Shown in pieces: positions 9,933-18,464 of a stretch of DNA of 64,000 nucleotides. The notes beneath the pieces were generated by a model. The model did not search any database. It was not told the DNA's origin and was given only the letters and a program-made list of their open reading frames with translations. This stretch comes from Qipengyuania pacifica (GTDB taxonomy: Bacteria; Pseudomonadota; Alphaproteobacteria; Sphingomonadales; Sphingomonadaceae). Each line of letters begins with the position of its first letter. Within the stretch, counting starts at the first letter, position 1. The translations under genes were made by a program, and so were the position numbers. The DNA lies in contig NZ_JAHWXO010000004.1 of assembly GCF_019857205.1 (NCBI RefSeq), positions 307,501 through 371,500 on the forward strand. The letters run 5' to 3'.

Positions 9933-11780
9933 CTATAACCCCAGCGCGGTAGCAATCCAGAAGGTCAGCCCGGCGAACACATAGGCCAGGACGAACAGAT
10001 AGCCGACCATGAAGGCGGGCCATTTCCATCCGTTGGTTTCCCGCCGGGCGACCGCAATGGTCGATATGCATTGCGGCGCAAAGACGAACCACGCGAGGAA
10101 GGCAAGCGCCGTGGGCAAGCTCCACGATGCAGCGATCCGGTCGGTAACACCTTCTGCAGCAACATCTTCATCCGAGGCATCGACCGCGTAAGTCGTGGCG
10201 AGCGCGGACACCGCAACTTCGCGTGCGGCCATTGCCGGCACAAGGGCAAGGCTCATCTCGCGGTTGAAGCCGATCGGCTCCAGCACGGGATGAAGCCCAC
10301 TCGCGATCATGCCAGCAACGCTGGCATCCATCTGGCTTTCGCCCGGCTCTGCCTTGGGAAAGCTGAGCATCAGCCAGAGGGCGATAGTGACCATGAAGAT
10401 GATCGTCCCGGCACGGCGCAGGAAAACCCAGGCGCGCTGCCACAGACCGATCGCCAGGTCCTTGAGGCGGGGGAGCTGGTAGCGCGGCATCTCCATGATG
10501 AAGCCGCTCGCCGCGCCCTTGGCGACCGAGTGACGCAATACCAGAGCCACCACCATCGCACCGACTATCCCGGCAAGGTAGAGCGCAAAGAGCACCAGAC
10601 CCTGAAGGCCAATGCCGGGGCCGATCGTGGTAGACGGAATGACCGCGGCAATGATCACGGCGTAAACCGGCAGGCGGGCCGAACATGTCATGAGCGGCGC
10701 GACGAGAATGGTCGTCAGCCGGTCTTTCGCATCGGGGATACTGCGCGTCGCCATGATGCCGGGGATGGCGCAGGCGAAGCTGGAGAGCAGCGGAATGAAG
10801 CTTTTGCCCGACAGGCCCACGCCCGCCATCAAGCGGTCCATCAGAAAGGCCGCACGGGCCATGTAGCCTGTCGCTTCCATGATCAGGATGAAGAAGAACA
10901 GGATCACGATCTGTGGCAGAAAGACGACGACGGAACCGACGCCGGCCAGTACGCCTTCGGTCAGGAAGTCCCGAACGAAGCTGGATGGCATAGTGTCGAC
11001 AACGGCGCTCGAGATTACCCCGACTCCGCCTTCCAGCGCATCGGCGAAAGGCGTGGCCCAGGCAAAGACCGCCTGGAATATGACGAACAATAGACCGAAC
11101 AGGATGACCGGCCCGATCCAAGGATTGAGCAGGATGCGATCAGCGCCATTTTCAACCGTGTGACGCGCCGATTTCGACAGGATCGCGCCGCGCGCGATAT
11201 GCTTGGCAGCCAGGCGGCGTTCCGGCAGCGTGATGTGCCAGCGCGTATGCGCTTCCTCGTCCGCATGGGTTTCTGCCTCGGCAATGGCGGCGGCGAGATC
11301 TGTCAGACCTTTGCGCCTGACGGCTACCGTGGGGACAACGGGCACGCCCAAAGCTTCGGAAAGTGCGGCAGGATCGAGCACCAGCCCGTCACGCTCCGCC
11401 AGATCGACCATGTTAAGCGCCACGACTGTCGGACGCCCGAGCTCAAGGACTTCCTGCGCGAAGACAAGGTGCTGTTCGAGATTGGCCGCATCAATGACGA
11501 GGACGATGACGTCGGGAAGCGCTTCGCCATCGAATTCACCATGGATGACCTTGCGGGTTACCTCCTCATCCGGGCTGGCGGCATCGAAACTGTACGAACC
11601 GGGTAGGTCGATCAGTTCTACCGGCTCGCCGCTGGGAAGGGTCAGTCGCCCCGCCTTTCGCTCGACCGTGACGCCCGGATAGTTGGCGATCTTCTGACGC
11701 GCGCCCGTAAGCGCGTTGAACAAAGCCGATTTGCCCGCGTTGGGATTGCCGACGAGTGCTGCGGTACGCTTGCGGCTCAT
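9933..11780 (-). CDS. feoB: FeoB ferrous iron transporter
   Basis: A 615-residue inner-membrane Fe(II) transporter with an N-terminal G domain and a C-terminal channel domain. G1 GNPNAGKSALFN is at residue 11, G2/G3 are in the YPGVTVERK and DLPGSYSF segments, G4-like ALNMVDLAE is near 120, and the membrane part contains the Gate motif regions (PLLSSFACAIPGIMATRS). The start overlaps the feoA stop by ATGA. FeoC is absent, as is common outside gammaproteobacteria. Confidence 0.96.
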   Translation of the reverse strand: MSRKRTAALVGNPNAGKSALFNALTGARQKIANYPGVTVERKAGRLTLPSGEPVELIDLPGSYSFDAASPDEEVTRKVIHGEFDGEALPDVIVLVIDAANLEQHLVFAQEVLELGRPTVVALNMVDLAERDGLVLDPAALSEALGVPVVPTVAVRRKGLTDLAAAIAEAETHADEEAHTRWHITLPERRLAAKHIARGAILSKSARHTVENGADRILLNPWIGPVILFGLLFVIFQAVFAWATPFADALEGGVGVISSAVVDTMPSSFVRDFLTEGVLAGVGSVVVFLPQIVILFFFILIMEATGYMARAAFLMDRLMAGVGLSGKSFIPLLSSFACAIPGIMATRSIPDAKDRLTTILVAPLMTCSARLPVYAVIIAAVIPSTTIGPGIGLQGLVLFALYLAGIVGAMVVALVLRHSVAKGAASGFIMEMPRYQLPRLKDLAIGLWQRAWVFLRRAGTIIFMVTIALWLMLSFPKAEPGESQMDASVAGMIASGLHPVLEPIGFNREMSLALVPAMAAREVAVSALATTYAVDASDEDVAAEGVTDRIAASWSLPTALAFLAWFVFAPQCISTIAVARRETNGWKWPAFMVGYLFVLAYVFAGLTFWIATALGL

Positions 11781-12016
11781 GCGGGTTCCACCTCGATCGC
11801 GAGGGCGTGCGAGCGCCGCAGGGCAATTGTCATCCGCCCGATTCGAATGGCGATCGGATCGCGCGTGCCGAAAATACCGCGGTGGATGACGGCGACCTCC
11901 GCGCCTTCGTCCACGCCGAGCGCTTTGAGACGCTTGCCTTCATCCTCAGCCAGCGCAGTCCAGTTAACCGCGACGATACGGGCGGTCTTTTCGTGATCAA
12001 ATCCGTCGAGCGTCAT
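11777..12016 (-). CDS. feoA: FeoA ferrous iron transport accessory protein
   Basis: A 79-residue cytoplasmic protein with an SH3-like FeoA fold: LKALGVDEGAEVAVIHRG, then DPIAIRIGRMTIALRRSHA, which contains the conserved G-x-x-x-A-L-R turn. It is required for FeoB-mediated Fe(II) uptake. It is the first gene of the feoAB operon, with a 4-base overlap to feoB. Upstream, 12047-12063 has weak dyad symmetry, too poor to call a Fur box. Confidence 0.92.
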   Translation of the reverse strand: MTLDGFDHEKTARIVAVNWTALAEDEGKRLKALGVDEGAEVAVIHRGIFGTRDPIAIRIGRMTIALRRSHALAIEVEPA

Positions 12017-12070
12017 GCTGGAGCCGCTGCCAGATGCGCAGCTTTATTGCAACCGATTATCAATAGCGCG

Positions 12071-12730
12071 CTAACGAGCTGGATAACGCAATCGTCCAAG
12101 AAAACGTGAAACACTGAAATGCTCGCGATCGGGGCTAAACCACTTCGCCTTCGTCCGCTCGAACTTCATGACCCCTTCTATGCGCCGATCGAGAAAGGCT
12201 TTGGTCTCGGCCTTTTCCTCGCCCTCGTCCTCGACGAACACGGCCAGCGTGGCCGCGTAGATAGAAGCGAGGATCGCGCGCTTGGTGTAGTGATTGTAGT
12301 CGGTGGCGGTATCCCCGGCGAGCCGCCACATCACATCGGCGCTGTGCCAGCCGGCCTTCAAAGCGCGCCTCGCATTCTGCGGCATAGCCATGATGGAGAG
12401 GGCGCGGCGGAGGGATTCTTCCTGCCCGTTCACCGCTTCGAGACGGAATTGCAGAAGGCTGCGGATACGCTCGCGTATCTTCATCGCAGCCAGTTTTTCC
12501 GGCGGAAGGTCCAGAATCATTTGCCGATCGATGGTTTCGATCCAGGCGCAGATCATGCCCATTGCGCCATCGTCCTTGAACGCCAGTCGCGCTACGTCGC
12601 GATCCGCGCCAAGCTGATCGGCCGCCATATCGAGCGCATCGGCACTCCAGCCATCGAACACGGCTGCTTGCGCGATGCCAGGGGCAAGTGCCAGGCGCAA
12701 TTCGTCGAGCGTGAGATCGGCAATATCCAT
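12071..12730 (-). CDS. COQ9 family protein
   Basis: This 219-residue protein matches the COQ9 lipid-binding family, whose members assist hydroxylation steps of ubiquinone synthesis by delivering the lipid intermediate to partner enzymes. The region MWRLAGDTATDYNHYTKRAILASIYAATLAVF, residues about 132-163, carries the family signature, with the W-RLAGD and D-N-Y-TKR-L pattern. Its start is 3 bases upstream of the end of the ankyrin gene on the same strand, so both are likely co-transcribed. Confidence 0.9.
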   Translation of the reverse strand: MDIADLTLDELRLALAPGIAQAAVFDGWSADALDMAADQLGADRDVARLAFKDDGAMGMICAWIETIDRQMILDLPPEKLAAMKIRERIRSLLQFRLEAVNGQEESLRRALSIMAMPQNARRALKAGWHSADVMWRLAGDTATDYNHYTKRAILASIYAATLAVFVEDEGEEKAETKAFLDRRIEGVMKFERTKAKWFSPDREHFSVSRFLGRLRYPAR

Positions 12731-12733
12731 GAA

Positions 12734-13339
12734 TCAGCTCGGTCCGTACGATTTTGTCTGTTCGCCGCGCGAGGATTCGGCGCGTTCGATTTCGTCCAGC
12801 ATGGCCGAGCGCGCGCCCATGAGTGCGGCATAATCGCGCGCCGTACGGCCTGAATTATCAGCCCGGTCGGGGCTAGCGCCCTTTTCCACCAGCAGGCGAA
12901 CAAGGCCTGTGTCGCGGCGATGGACAGCGGTAATCAGCGGGGTTTCCCCGGTGCTGTTCGGAACATCGAGTGCTGCCCCGCGATCAGCCAGGATTTCCAC
13001 CCCCTCGGCAAAGCCGAGTTGGACTGCGAGCTGCAGCGGCGTGCCACCACTCCTGTTGGCGATGTTGGGGTTAGCGCCTTTCGCCAGCAGGAACCGCAGC
13101 CAAACCGGATCGCGCCGCTGCGTGACGATGTGAAGCGCGGTGTCGCCACTGGATATATCACGGGAATTAACGAGGATACTGCCAGGTTCTTCGAGAAAAC
13201 GGGTAACCTCGTCACCATTGCGCTTTTTGACTGCCTCGAGGAATTTGTAACCGTCGCTCTGGGATTGCGCATGGAGAGGCGAAGTTGCCATCATCCCCGC
13301 AAGCCCAGCCAGAAGTATGTTTGTCGCGAAACGCTTCAC
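12734..13339 (-). CDS. Secreted ankyrin-repeat protein
   Basis: A 201-residue protein with a signal peptide ending near PLHAQS (residue 26), followed by about four ankyrin repeats (DTALHIVTQRRD, GGTPLQLAVQLG, GETPLITAVHRRD, GRTARDYAALMG). It is probably periplasmic. Ankyrin repeats mediate protein contacts; the partner is unknown. It is located immediately upstream of the COQ9 gene and divergent from the SCO gene. Confidence 0.85.
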   Translation of the reverse strand: MKRFATNILLAGLAGMMATSPLHAQSQSDGYKFLEAVKKRNGDEVTRFLEEPGSILVNSRDISSGDTALHIVTQRRDPVWLRFLLAKGANPNIANRSGGTPLQLAVQLGFAEGVEILADRGAALDVPNSTGETPLITAVHRRDTGLVRLLVEKGASPDRADNSGRTARDYAALMGARSAMLDEIERAESSRGEQTKSYGPS

Positions 13340-13408
13340 AGTGCGAAAACCCCTATTATTCGCAAATGGATCGATGACTCGCCCTTGCCGAAGGACGGTT
13401 AGCAGACC

Positions 13409-14008
13409 ATGAACCGTCAGACCATGCTACACAACCGAACCCTTGTTATAGCGGGCCTCCTTGCCTTGGCTGCCTGCAACCAAACCCCGCCCGCCGAACC
13501 GCCCCTGGCAGGTGCCGCCATCGGCGGAGATTTCACACTTACGGGCGAAGACGGCAAACAGGTCAGCTGGGAAGATTTCGACGGCAAGTATCGCACTGTG
13601 TATTTCGGCTACACCTATTGCCCCGACGTCTGCCCCGTCGACACACAACGCGCGATGGCGGGGCTGAAAGCGTTCGAAAAAGAAAATCCTGCACTGGGTG
13701 CGAAGATCCAGCCGCTTTTCATCAGCATCGATCCCGATCGGGATACGCCGCAGGCACTCACAGAATTCACCGACAATTTTCACCCACGCCTGATCGGCAT
13801 GACTGGGACCAAGGAACAGCTCGATAAGGTAACGGACCAATTCGCTGCCACCTATTCGATAGGCGAGAAGCAGGAAGGCGGCGGCTATCTGGTCGGCCAT
13901 ACCAATATCACCTATCTGTTCGGCCCCGACGGCGAACCCTTGGCCATGCTTCCGACCGATGAAGGCGCAGAGGCGGTCACAGCGGAACTGGAAAAATGGG
14001 TGCATTAA
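13409..14008 (+). CDS. SCO1/SenC family copper-delivery lipoprotein
   Basis: This 199-residue protein has a lipoprotein signal ending LALAAC (Cys23) and a thioredoxin fold with the copper-binding CxxxC (Cys71 and Cys75 in YTYCPDVCPVD) and the distal His in YLVGHTNITY. Family members deliver copper to the CuA site of cytochrome oxidase or act as periplasmic thiol-disulfide oxidoreductases. It overlaps the next gene by 13 bases. Confidence 0.92.
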   Translation: MNRQTMLHNRTLVIAGLLALAACNQTPPAEPPLAGAAIGGDFTLTGEDGKQVSWEDFDGKYRTVYFGYTYCPDVCPVDTQRAMAGLKAFEKENPALGAKIQPLFISIDPDRDTPQALTEFTDNFHPRLIGMTGTKEQLDKVTDQFAATYSIGEKQEGGGYLVGHTNITYLFGPDGEPLAMLPTDEGAEAVTAELEKWVH

Positions 14009-14454
14009 GGGACCGCTTCTGGGAGCGACCGCTAGCCGATCTCAATACGGAAGAATGGGAAGCCCTGTGCGATGGCTGCGGGCGCTGCTGTCTGCACAAG
14101 GTAGAATATGAAGACACCGGCGAGATCGAGCACACGAATGTGGCGTGCAAGCTGCTGGATACCAAGACGGCAGCCTGCACGGACTATCGCCGGCGCAAGA
14201 CTTTCGTGCCGGAGTGTCTGCGGCTCACCCTGAAAATCGTTGACAAGGTAAGCTGGCTACCGCCGACTTGCGCCTATCGCCTGCGCGCGGACGGGATGCC
14301 GCTCCCGCGCTGGCACTACCTTATCTCGGGCAGTCGCGAGGATGTGATAAGCGCGGGCATGTCGGTAGCCGGGCGCGTGATCAGCGAGGATGTGGCCGGC
14401 CCTTTGGAGCATCATGTCGTCGACTGGGGCGACGATGATGAGGAGGCAGCATGA
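13996..14454 (+). CDS. YcgN family cysteine-cluster protein
   Basis: A 152-residue protein of the UPF0260/YcgN group: CDGCGRCCLHKVEY near residue 27, then further cysteines in VACKLL, ACTDYRRR, VPECLR and PPTCAYRL. The spacing suggests a metal or Fe-S cluster, and the biochemical role is not known. Start and stop overlap the neighbours by 13 and 4 bases (ATGA), so it belongs to a tight operon with the SCO and metalloprotease genes. Confidence 0.88.
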   Translation: MGALRDRFWERPLADLNTEEWEALCDGCGRCCLHKVEYEDTGEIEHTNVACKLLDTKTAACTDYRRRKTFVPECLRLTLKIVDKVSWLPPTCAYRLRADGMPLPRWHYLISGSREDVISAGMSVAGRVISEDVAGPLEHHVVDWGDDDEEAA

Positions 14455-15173
14455 TCGACTGGCTCCGCCGTGAAGCACTGGAGCCTACGATCAAGCTTAT
14501 CGGGCGCGACGTACCGATCGATCTGGTCCGCAACCGCCGCGCAAAGCGGCTGACCCTTCGACTGGCGCACGATGGCAGCGCCGTGCGCATAACCCTTCCC
14601 CAATGGTGCCGCAGTGCCGATGCGATCGCCTTTGCCCATGCCCGGCAAGAATGGTTGAGCGCGCAGCTCGCCAAGGTGCCCGAGCGGCGCGATCCCGCCC
14701 GCGATGGCACGATGCTCTTTCGCGGCGAAGACATCGCGGTCGAATGGCGTGAGGATCTGCCCCGCAAACCGGATTTCAAAGATGGCGCGTTCAGGGTTGG
14801 AGGCCCGAGGGAAACACTCGGCGCACGCCTGCAGCGCTGGCTCGAACGTGAGGCACTGGATTTATTCGGCGAGGATGCGGCGCAATATTGCACACGCGGC
14901 GACCTTGATCGCGCCGATGTGAAACTGACCCGGGCCAAGCGCCGATGGGGCAGTTGCTCTTCCGAAGGCGTGCTGCGGCTCAACTGGCGGCTCGTCCAGG
15001 CCCCGGATTTTGTCAGGCGTTCGGTCGTTGCTCACGAAGTCGCACATCTGGTCCATTTCGATCATTCGCCCGCGTTTCACGCGCTGCTAGACCGGCTGTA
15101 CGAGGACGACATCGAACGAGCGAACCGTTGGCTGAGCGTACACGGCCGGACGCTTTATGCGACATTCGGATAG
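14451..15173 (+). CDS. YgjP-like zinc metallopeptidase (DUF45, SprT-like)
   Basis: A 240-residue protein with the DUF45 signature: RWGSCSSEGVLRLNWRL near residue 164, the zinc motif HEVAHLVHFDHSPAFH with HExxH near residue 195 and a third His, and no signal peptide. Relatives are probable zinc proteases of unknown substrate. The start overlaps the YcgN stop (ATGA). Confidence 0.88.
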   Translation: MIDWLRREALEPTIKLIGRDVPIDLVRNRRAKRLTLRLAHDGSAVRITLPQWCRSADAIAFAHARQEWLSAQLAKVPERRDPARDGTMLFRGEDIAVEWREDLPRKPDFKDGAFRVGGPRETLGARLQRWLEREALDLFGEDAAQYCTRGDLDRADVKLTRAKRRWGSCSSEGVLRLNWRLVQAPDFVRRSVVAHEVAHLVHFDHSPAFHALLDRLYEDDIERANRWLSVHGRTLYATFG

Positions 15174-15216
15174 CCTATACTGGCGCGGTTCATCGAAAAC
15201 CTCTATCTTGAACATC

Positions 15217-15672
15217 ATGCGCCTCAAGACACGTTTCGATGCCAAGGCCGGGGCCGCCGACCTGTGGGACTATATTCGCGAACCGCGGCCGTATCGCTGG
15301 ACCTTCCTGACGATTTCCATTTTGATCCCGCTTGCCGGGATCGCAATGCTGGCTCAGGAATCGCATTTCCGCCCGCCGGACGCCCCCAAGGTCAGCTTTA
15401 TTTCCACCTTCGCCGAAGGCCGAAGCGACGAGGAAATTCGCCAAAGCAACCTTGAGAACCAGAAACGCAAGGACGCTCGCGAGGCGGAGTTGGCCGAACT
15501 ACGCCAGCAGAAGGTCGACGCCTACAAGACCCTCGGACGCGCAACCGGGCTCGACGTGGATGAGATGGCACGTCAGGCGGCCATAGAAAACGCTCGCGAA
15601 GCGGCGGAAGCCGAGGCTCGCCGCCGCGAGCTATATCGGGCGGGTTCGACGGTTGACGACAGCGGCGAGTGA
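15217..15672 (+). CDS. Small single-pass membrane protein of unknown function
   Basis: A 151-residue protein: a basic N-terminus, one transmembrane helix around residues 29-46 (FLTISILIPLAGIAMLAQ), then a charged Glu/Arg/Ala-rich, probably coiled-coil region to the end. I do not recognise a family beyond a similar arrangement in other sphingomonads. The start is the ATG at 15217. Its last 20 bases overlap ribD, so it may be co-transcribed with the riboflavin genes. Confidence 0.75.
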   Translation: MRLKTRFDAKAGAADLWDYIREPRPYRWTFLTISILIPLAGIAMLAQESHFRPPDAPKVSFISTFAEGRSDEEIRQSNLENQKRKDAREAELAELRQQKVDAYKTLGRATGLDVDEMARQAAIENAREAAEAEARRRELYRAGSTVDDSGE

Positions 15673-16624
15673 TTGGCGCTGGCTGGATGCGGCCGCGCGG
15701 CTTGCCTGTCGCGCGCGCCCCGCAAGCTATCCCAACCCCGGTGTTGGGTGCATCCTTGTAAAAGATGGCATGGTCGTGGGCCGCGGATGGACAGCCGTGG
15801 GTGGGCGCCCTCACGCCGAAGCGGCTGCCCTGGACCAAGCTGGGAAGCGCGCTCATGGGGCAACCGCCTATGTAACACTGGAGCCTTGCGCACATCGCTC
15901 AGAGCGGGGTCCGGCCTGCAGCGAACGGTTGGTCGACGCCGGTGTGGCCCGCGTTGTCGCAGGAGTAGAAGATCCTGACCCGCGAACCGCAGGGGCCGGG
16001 TTCGCTCGGCTTCGCGACGCCGGCATTTCCGCCGAACTGGTCCATCATCCCGCAGCCGAGGCCAGCCTCGCGGGTTATCTCAAGCGCGCGCATACCGGTC
16101 GCCCGCATGTCACGATGAAGCTGGCCATGTCGCTTGATGGCTGTATCGCGACGGCGGGTGGCGAGAGCCAGTGGATATCGGGCGAAGTGGCGCGTGCACA
16201 TGTGCATTCGCGCCGCGCGATTGCCGATGCAATACTTGTCGGCGGCGGCACGTGGCGGGCGGACAGACCGCGGCTCGACGTGCGGCTGCCTGGGCTGAAA
16301 GATCGTGGCCCACAGCGAGTGGTCCTCACCCGCGGAATAGCGCCGGACGGGGTCAAAGTCATCAACACCCCCGATCAGATTGCGCAACTCGATGCACTCT
16401 ACCTCTACATCGAGGCAGGTGCGAATATCGCGGCGAGCTTTATGAAGGCCGATCTCGTCGACCGCCTGGAAATCTACCGCGCCCCTATTGTGATCGGTGG
16501 CGGCCGCGGCGCAGTGGCCGATGTCGGGCTGACAAAACTTGAAGATGCGCATGATCGCTGGTGTCAGGTCGAGCGGCGTCAGCTTGGCAGCGACACCTTC
16601 GCAGCCTACAGCCGCACGCGTTAA
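15653..16624 (+). CDS. ribD: RibD, bifunctional riboflavin deaminase/reductase
   Basis: This 323-residue enzyme performs two steps of riboflavin synthesis. The N-terminal deaminase has HAEAAAL and EPCAHRSERGPAC as zinc ligands (about residues 54-90). The C-terminal reductase has MKLAMSLDGCIAT and GESQWISG near 160-180 and GGGRGA near 288. I use the TTG at 15653 because no ATG or GTG fits the expected N-terminus and the upstream overlap is only 20 bases. No FMN riboswitch is apparent upstream. ribE follows after 12 bases. Confidence 0.93.
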   Translation: MTTAASDWRWLDAAARLACRARPASYPNPGVGCILVKDGMVVGRGWTAVGGRPHAEAAALDQAGKRAHGATAYVTLEPCAHRSERGPACSERLVDAGVARVVAGVEDPDPRTAGAGFARLRDAGISAELVHHPAAEASLAGYLKRAHTGRPHVTMKLAMSLDGCIATAGGESQWISGEVARAHVHSRRAIADAILVGGGTWRADRPRLDVRLPGLKDRGPQRVVLTRGIAPDGVKVINTPDQIAQLDALYLYIEAGANIAASFMKADLVDRLEIYRAPIVIGGGRGAVADVGLTKLEDAHDRWCQVERRQLGSDTFAAYSRTR

Positions 16625-16636
16625 CCAGGAGCACTC

Positions 16637-17254
16637 ATGTTTACCGGGATCGTAACCGCCATTGGCACCATCACCAAGGTCGAGAACAAAGGCGACTTGC
16701 GCGTCGTAGTTTCGTGCCCCTGGGACCCGGCAGGTATGGACATCGGCGCCTCCATTGCCTGTTCGGGTGTCTGCCTGACTGTCGTTGAAAAAGGTGGCGA
16801 ACCGGGCGATGCCTGGTTCGCGGTGGACGTGTCGGGCGAAACGATCAGCCGGACACCCCAAGACCAGTGGCGCGCCGACCGGCGCCTGAATCTCGAGGCG
16901 GCTCTGCGGCTGGGCGATGAACTGGGCGGGCATCTCGTTACCGGTCATGTGGACGCTGTGGGCCGAATTGCCCTTGCCGAGGATATCGGTGGTTCAACCC
17001 GTCTTGAAATCCTCGCCAGCGAAGAGATCGCGCCTTTCATTGCAGAGAAGGGTTCGATCACCGTCGATGGCGTGTCGTTGACAGTCAACGATGTCGAGGA
17101 CGAACCCAATGGCGATGTCCGCTTCTCGCTCAATATCATCCCGCATACGGGTGAAGTGACGACGTTGGGCGACCTTTCCGAAGGCGACGCCGTCAATCTG
17201 GAGATCGATGTACTTGCGCGGTATCTAAAGCGCATGCAGAGCCTCGCTGTCTGA
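16637..17254 (+). CDS. ribE: Riboflavin synthase alpha subunit
   Basis: A 205-residue enzyme that dismutates two 6,7-dimethyl-8-ribityllumazine molecules into riboflavin. The two lumazine-binding barrels are visible: the start MFTGIVTAIG with SIACSGVCLTV, and the second barrel with LVTGHVDAVG, EKGSITVDGVSLTVN and LNIIPHTGEVT. It has AGGAG about 8 bases upstream and lies 12 bases after ribD. The ribBA and ribH genes are not in the window. Confidence 0.95.
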   Translation: MFTGIVTAIGTITKVENKGDLRVVVSCPWDPAGMDIGASIACSGVCLTVVEKGGEPGDAWFAVDVSGETISRTPQDQWRADRRLNLEAALRLGDELGGHLVTGHVDAVGRIALAEDIGGSTRLEILASEEIAPFIAEKGSITVDGVSLTVNDVEDEPNGDVRFSLNIIPHTGEVTTLGDLSEGDAVNLEIDVLARYLKRMQSLAV

Positions 17255-17270
17255 CACTGCGGGCACACAT

Positions 17271-17858
17271 GTGTTGAAAGCTGCCGCAAATTCCCGCCCT
17301 GTTTTGTGTTTCGTCCTGGCGCTGCCGGGATTGTGGATTGCCTGGCGCTGGATCGCGACACCCCAGCTCTACGGCTATGGTCATGCGATCGGCGACAGTG
17401 GCGATTGGGCTGCCTGGTTACTGATGGCGACGCTTGCGGTAACTCCGCTGCGCCTCATGTTCCGCAAGCAGGCCTGCACGATCTGGCTCATGCGCCGCCG
17501 CCGCGATTTGGGCGTTGCAAGCTTTGCTTACGCGCTGGCCCACACAGTAATGTATCTCATCAGGAAGAGGTCGCCCGAATTCGTGTTCGCCGAACTCTCG
17601 ACACCTTACATCCTTGCCGGCTGGATAGCGCTCGCCCTCTTCCTGCCGCTTGCCATGACCTCAAACGATTTCTCGGTTCGGCGACTGAAGCGATCATGGA
17701 AGCGGCTGCACCGACTGGTCTATCCAGCGGCGATACTGGCCTTCCTTCATTGGGTCTGGTCGGCATTCGATCCGACCACGGCCTGGATACACGTAGGCAT
17801 CCTGGCCGCGATCGAGATCGTCAGAGTTGCCTTGCAGCAGCGTCAGAGAGTGACGTAG
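17271..17858 (+). CDS. Ferric-reductase-like/MsrQ-like heme membrane protein
   Basis: A 195-residue inner-membrane protein with about six hydrophobic segments and heme-ligand histidines in SFAYALAHTVMYL and RLHRLVYPAAILAFLHW, the layout of MsrQ, the heme b partner of the periplasmic methionine sulfoxide reductase MsrP. No msrP lies next to it, so the partner is unknown. The start is the GTG at 17271, 16 bases after ribE; MsrQ binds FMN in some species, which could explain a place behind riboflavin genes. Its end overlaps the next gene, on the other strand, by 16 bases. Confidence 0.78.
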   Translation: MLKAAANSRPVLCFVLALPGLWIAWRWIATPQLYGYGHAIGDSGDWAAWLLMATLAVTPLRLMFRKQACTIWLMRRRRDLGVASFAYALAHTVMYLIRKRSPEFVFAELSTPYILAGWIALALFLPLAMTSNDFSVRRLKRSWKRLHRLVYPAAILAFLHWVWSAFDPTTAWIHVGILAAIEIVRVALQQRQRVT

Positions 17859-18355
17859 TTCCGGAAGCGTGCGACTTCCGCTTCGTCGACATATTTGCCG
17901 ATTTCGCGATCGAACACACCCATGTCGGCATAGGGACGATACTCTTCGAATTCGTGTACCATCTTGTCGGTCATGCCGGGGATCAGGCGAATTTCTTCCT
18001 CCGTACCGGTGTTGAGATTTACCGGTACGAAGACGCTGACCAGAACATTTGCGGCCTCGTCCTGACTTAGGGTTTCAAGCAGTTTTGCATTGAGATCGGT
18101 CACGCTGGCATAAGGCTTTCCGGCTACGATTGCTTCGGCGAGTTCGGGAGTGACACCTGCAGTGCCGGCGAGTTGTTCAGCGGTAGCGGTATTCGCATCC
18201 ACAACAGTCGTGGCCTCGCTCGCCATGTCGCCGGCAGCCGCTTCGCCGGTCGCCACGGTGTCGATTGGTTCGTTCGCGTTATCCGCGCTGCCGGAACAGG
18301 CGGCCACGGTAGCAAGGCTGCCAGAAAGGGCAGCAGCAAGGATGAGTTTACGCAT
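17843..18355 (-). CDS. Lipoprotein with helix-hairpin-helix motifs
   Basis: A 170-residue protein with lipobox ending ATVAAC (Cys20), a low-complexity Ala/Thr spacer, and two HhH-like segments: VDANTATAEQLAGTAGVTPELAEAIV (about 53-78) and VNLNTGTEEEIRLIPGMTDKMVHEF (about 112-136), as in ComEA. In ComEA this fold binds DNA outside the cytoplasm; whether this protein does is unknown. It could equally be a structural repeat. The 3' end overlaps the convergent MsrQ-like gene. Confidence 0.75.
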   Translation of the reverse strand: MRKLILAAALSGSLATVAACSGSADNANEPIDTVATGEAAAGDMASEATTVVDANTATAEQLAGTAGVTPELAEAIVAGKPYASVTDLNAKLLETLSQDEAANVLVSVFVPVNLNTGTEEEIRLIPGMTDKMVHEFEEYRPYADMGVFDREIGKYVDEAEVARFRNYVTL

Positions 18356-18464
18356 AAATCAGGTCCTCCTTTTGAGAAGGGCTCGCACTAACAGGTTGAG
18401 GCTCGATAGGAAGGGGTTCGGTCAATCGTCTTGATTTGAAGAGCTTCCTTTGGTTGCCGGAGCG

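Noticed and set aside
10071..11093. 340-codon plus-strand frame opposite feoB
   Set aside because: Shadow frame; highly charged, without a family pattern.
12047..12063. Possible Fur box upstream of feoA
   Set aside because: Only about half of the arm positions are symmetric, which is within chance.
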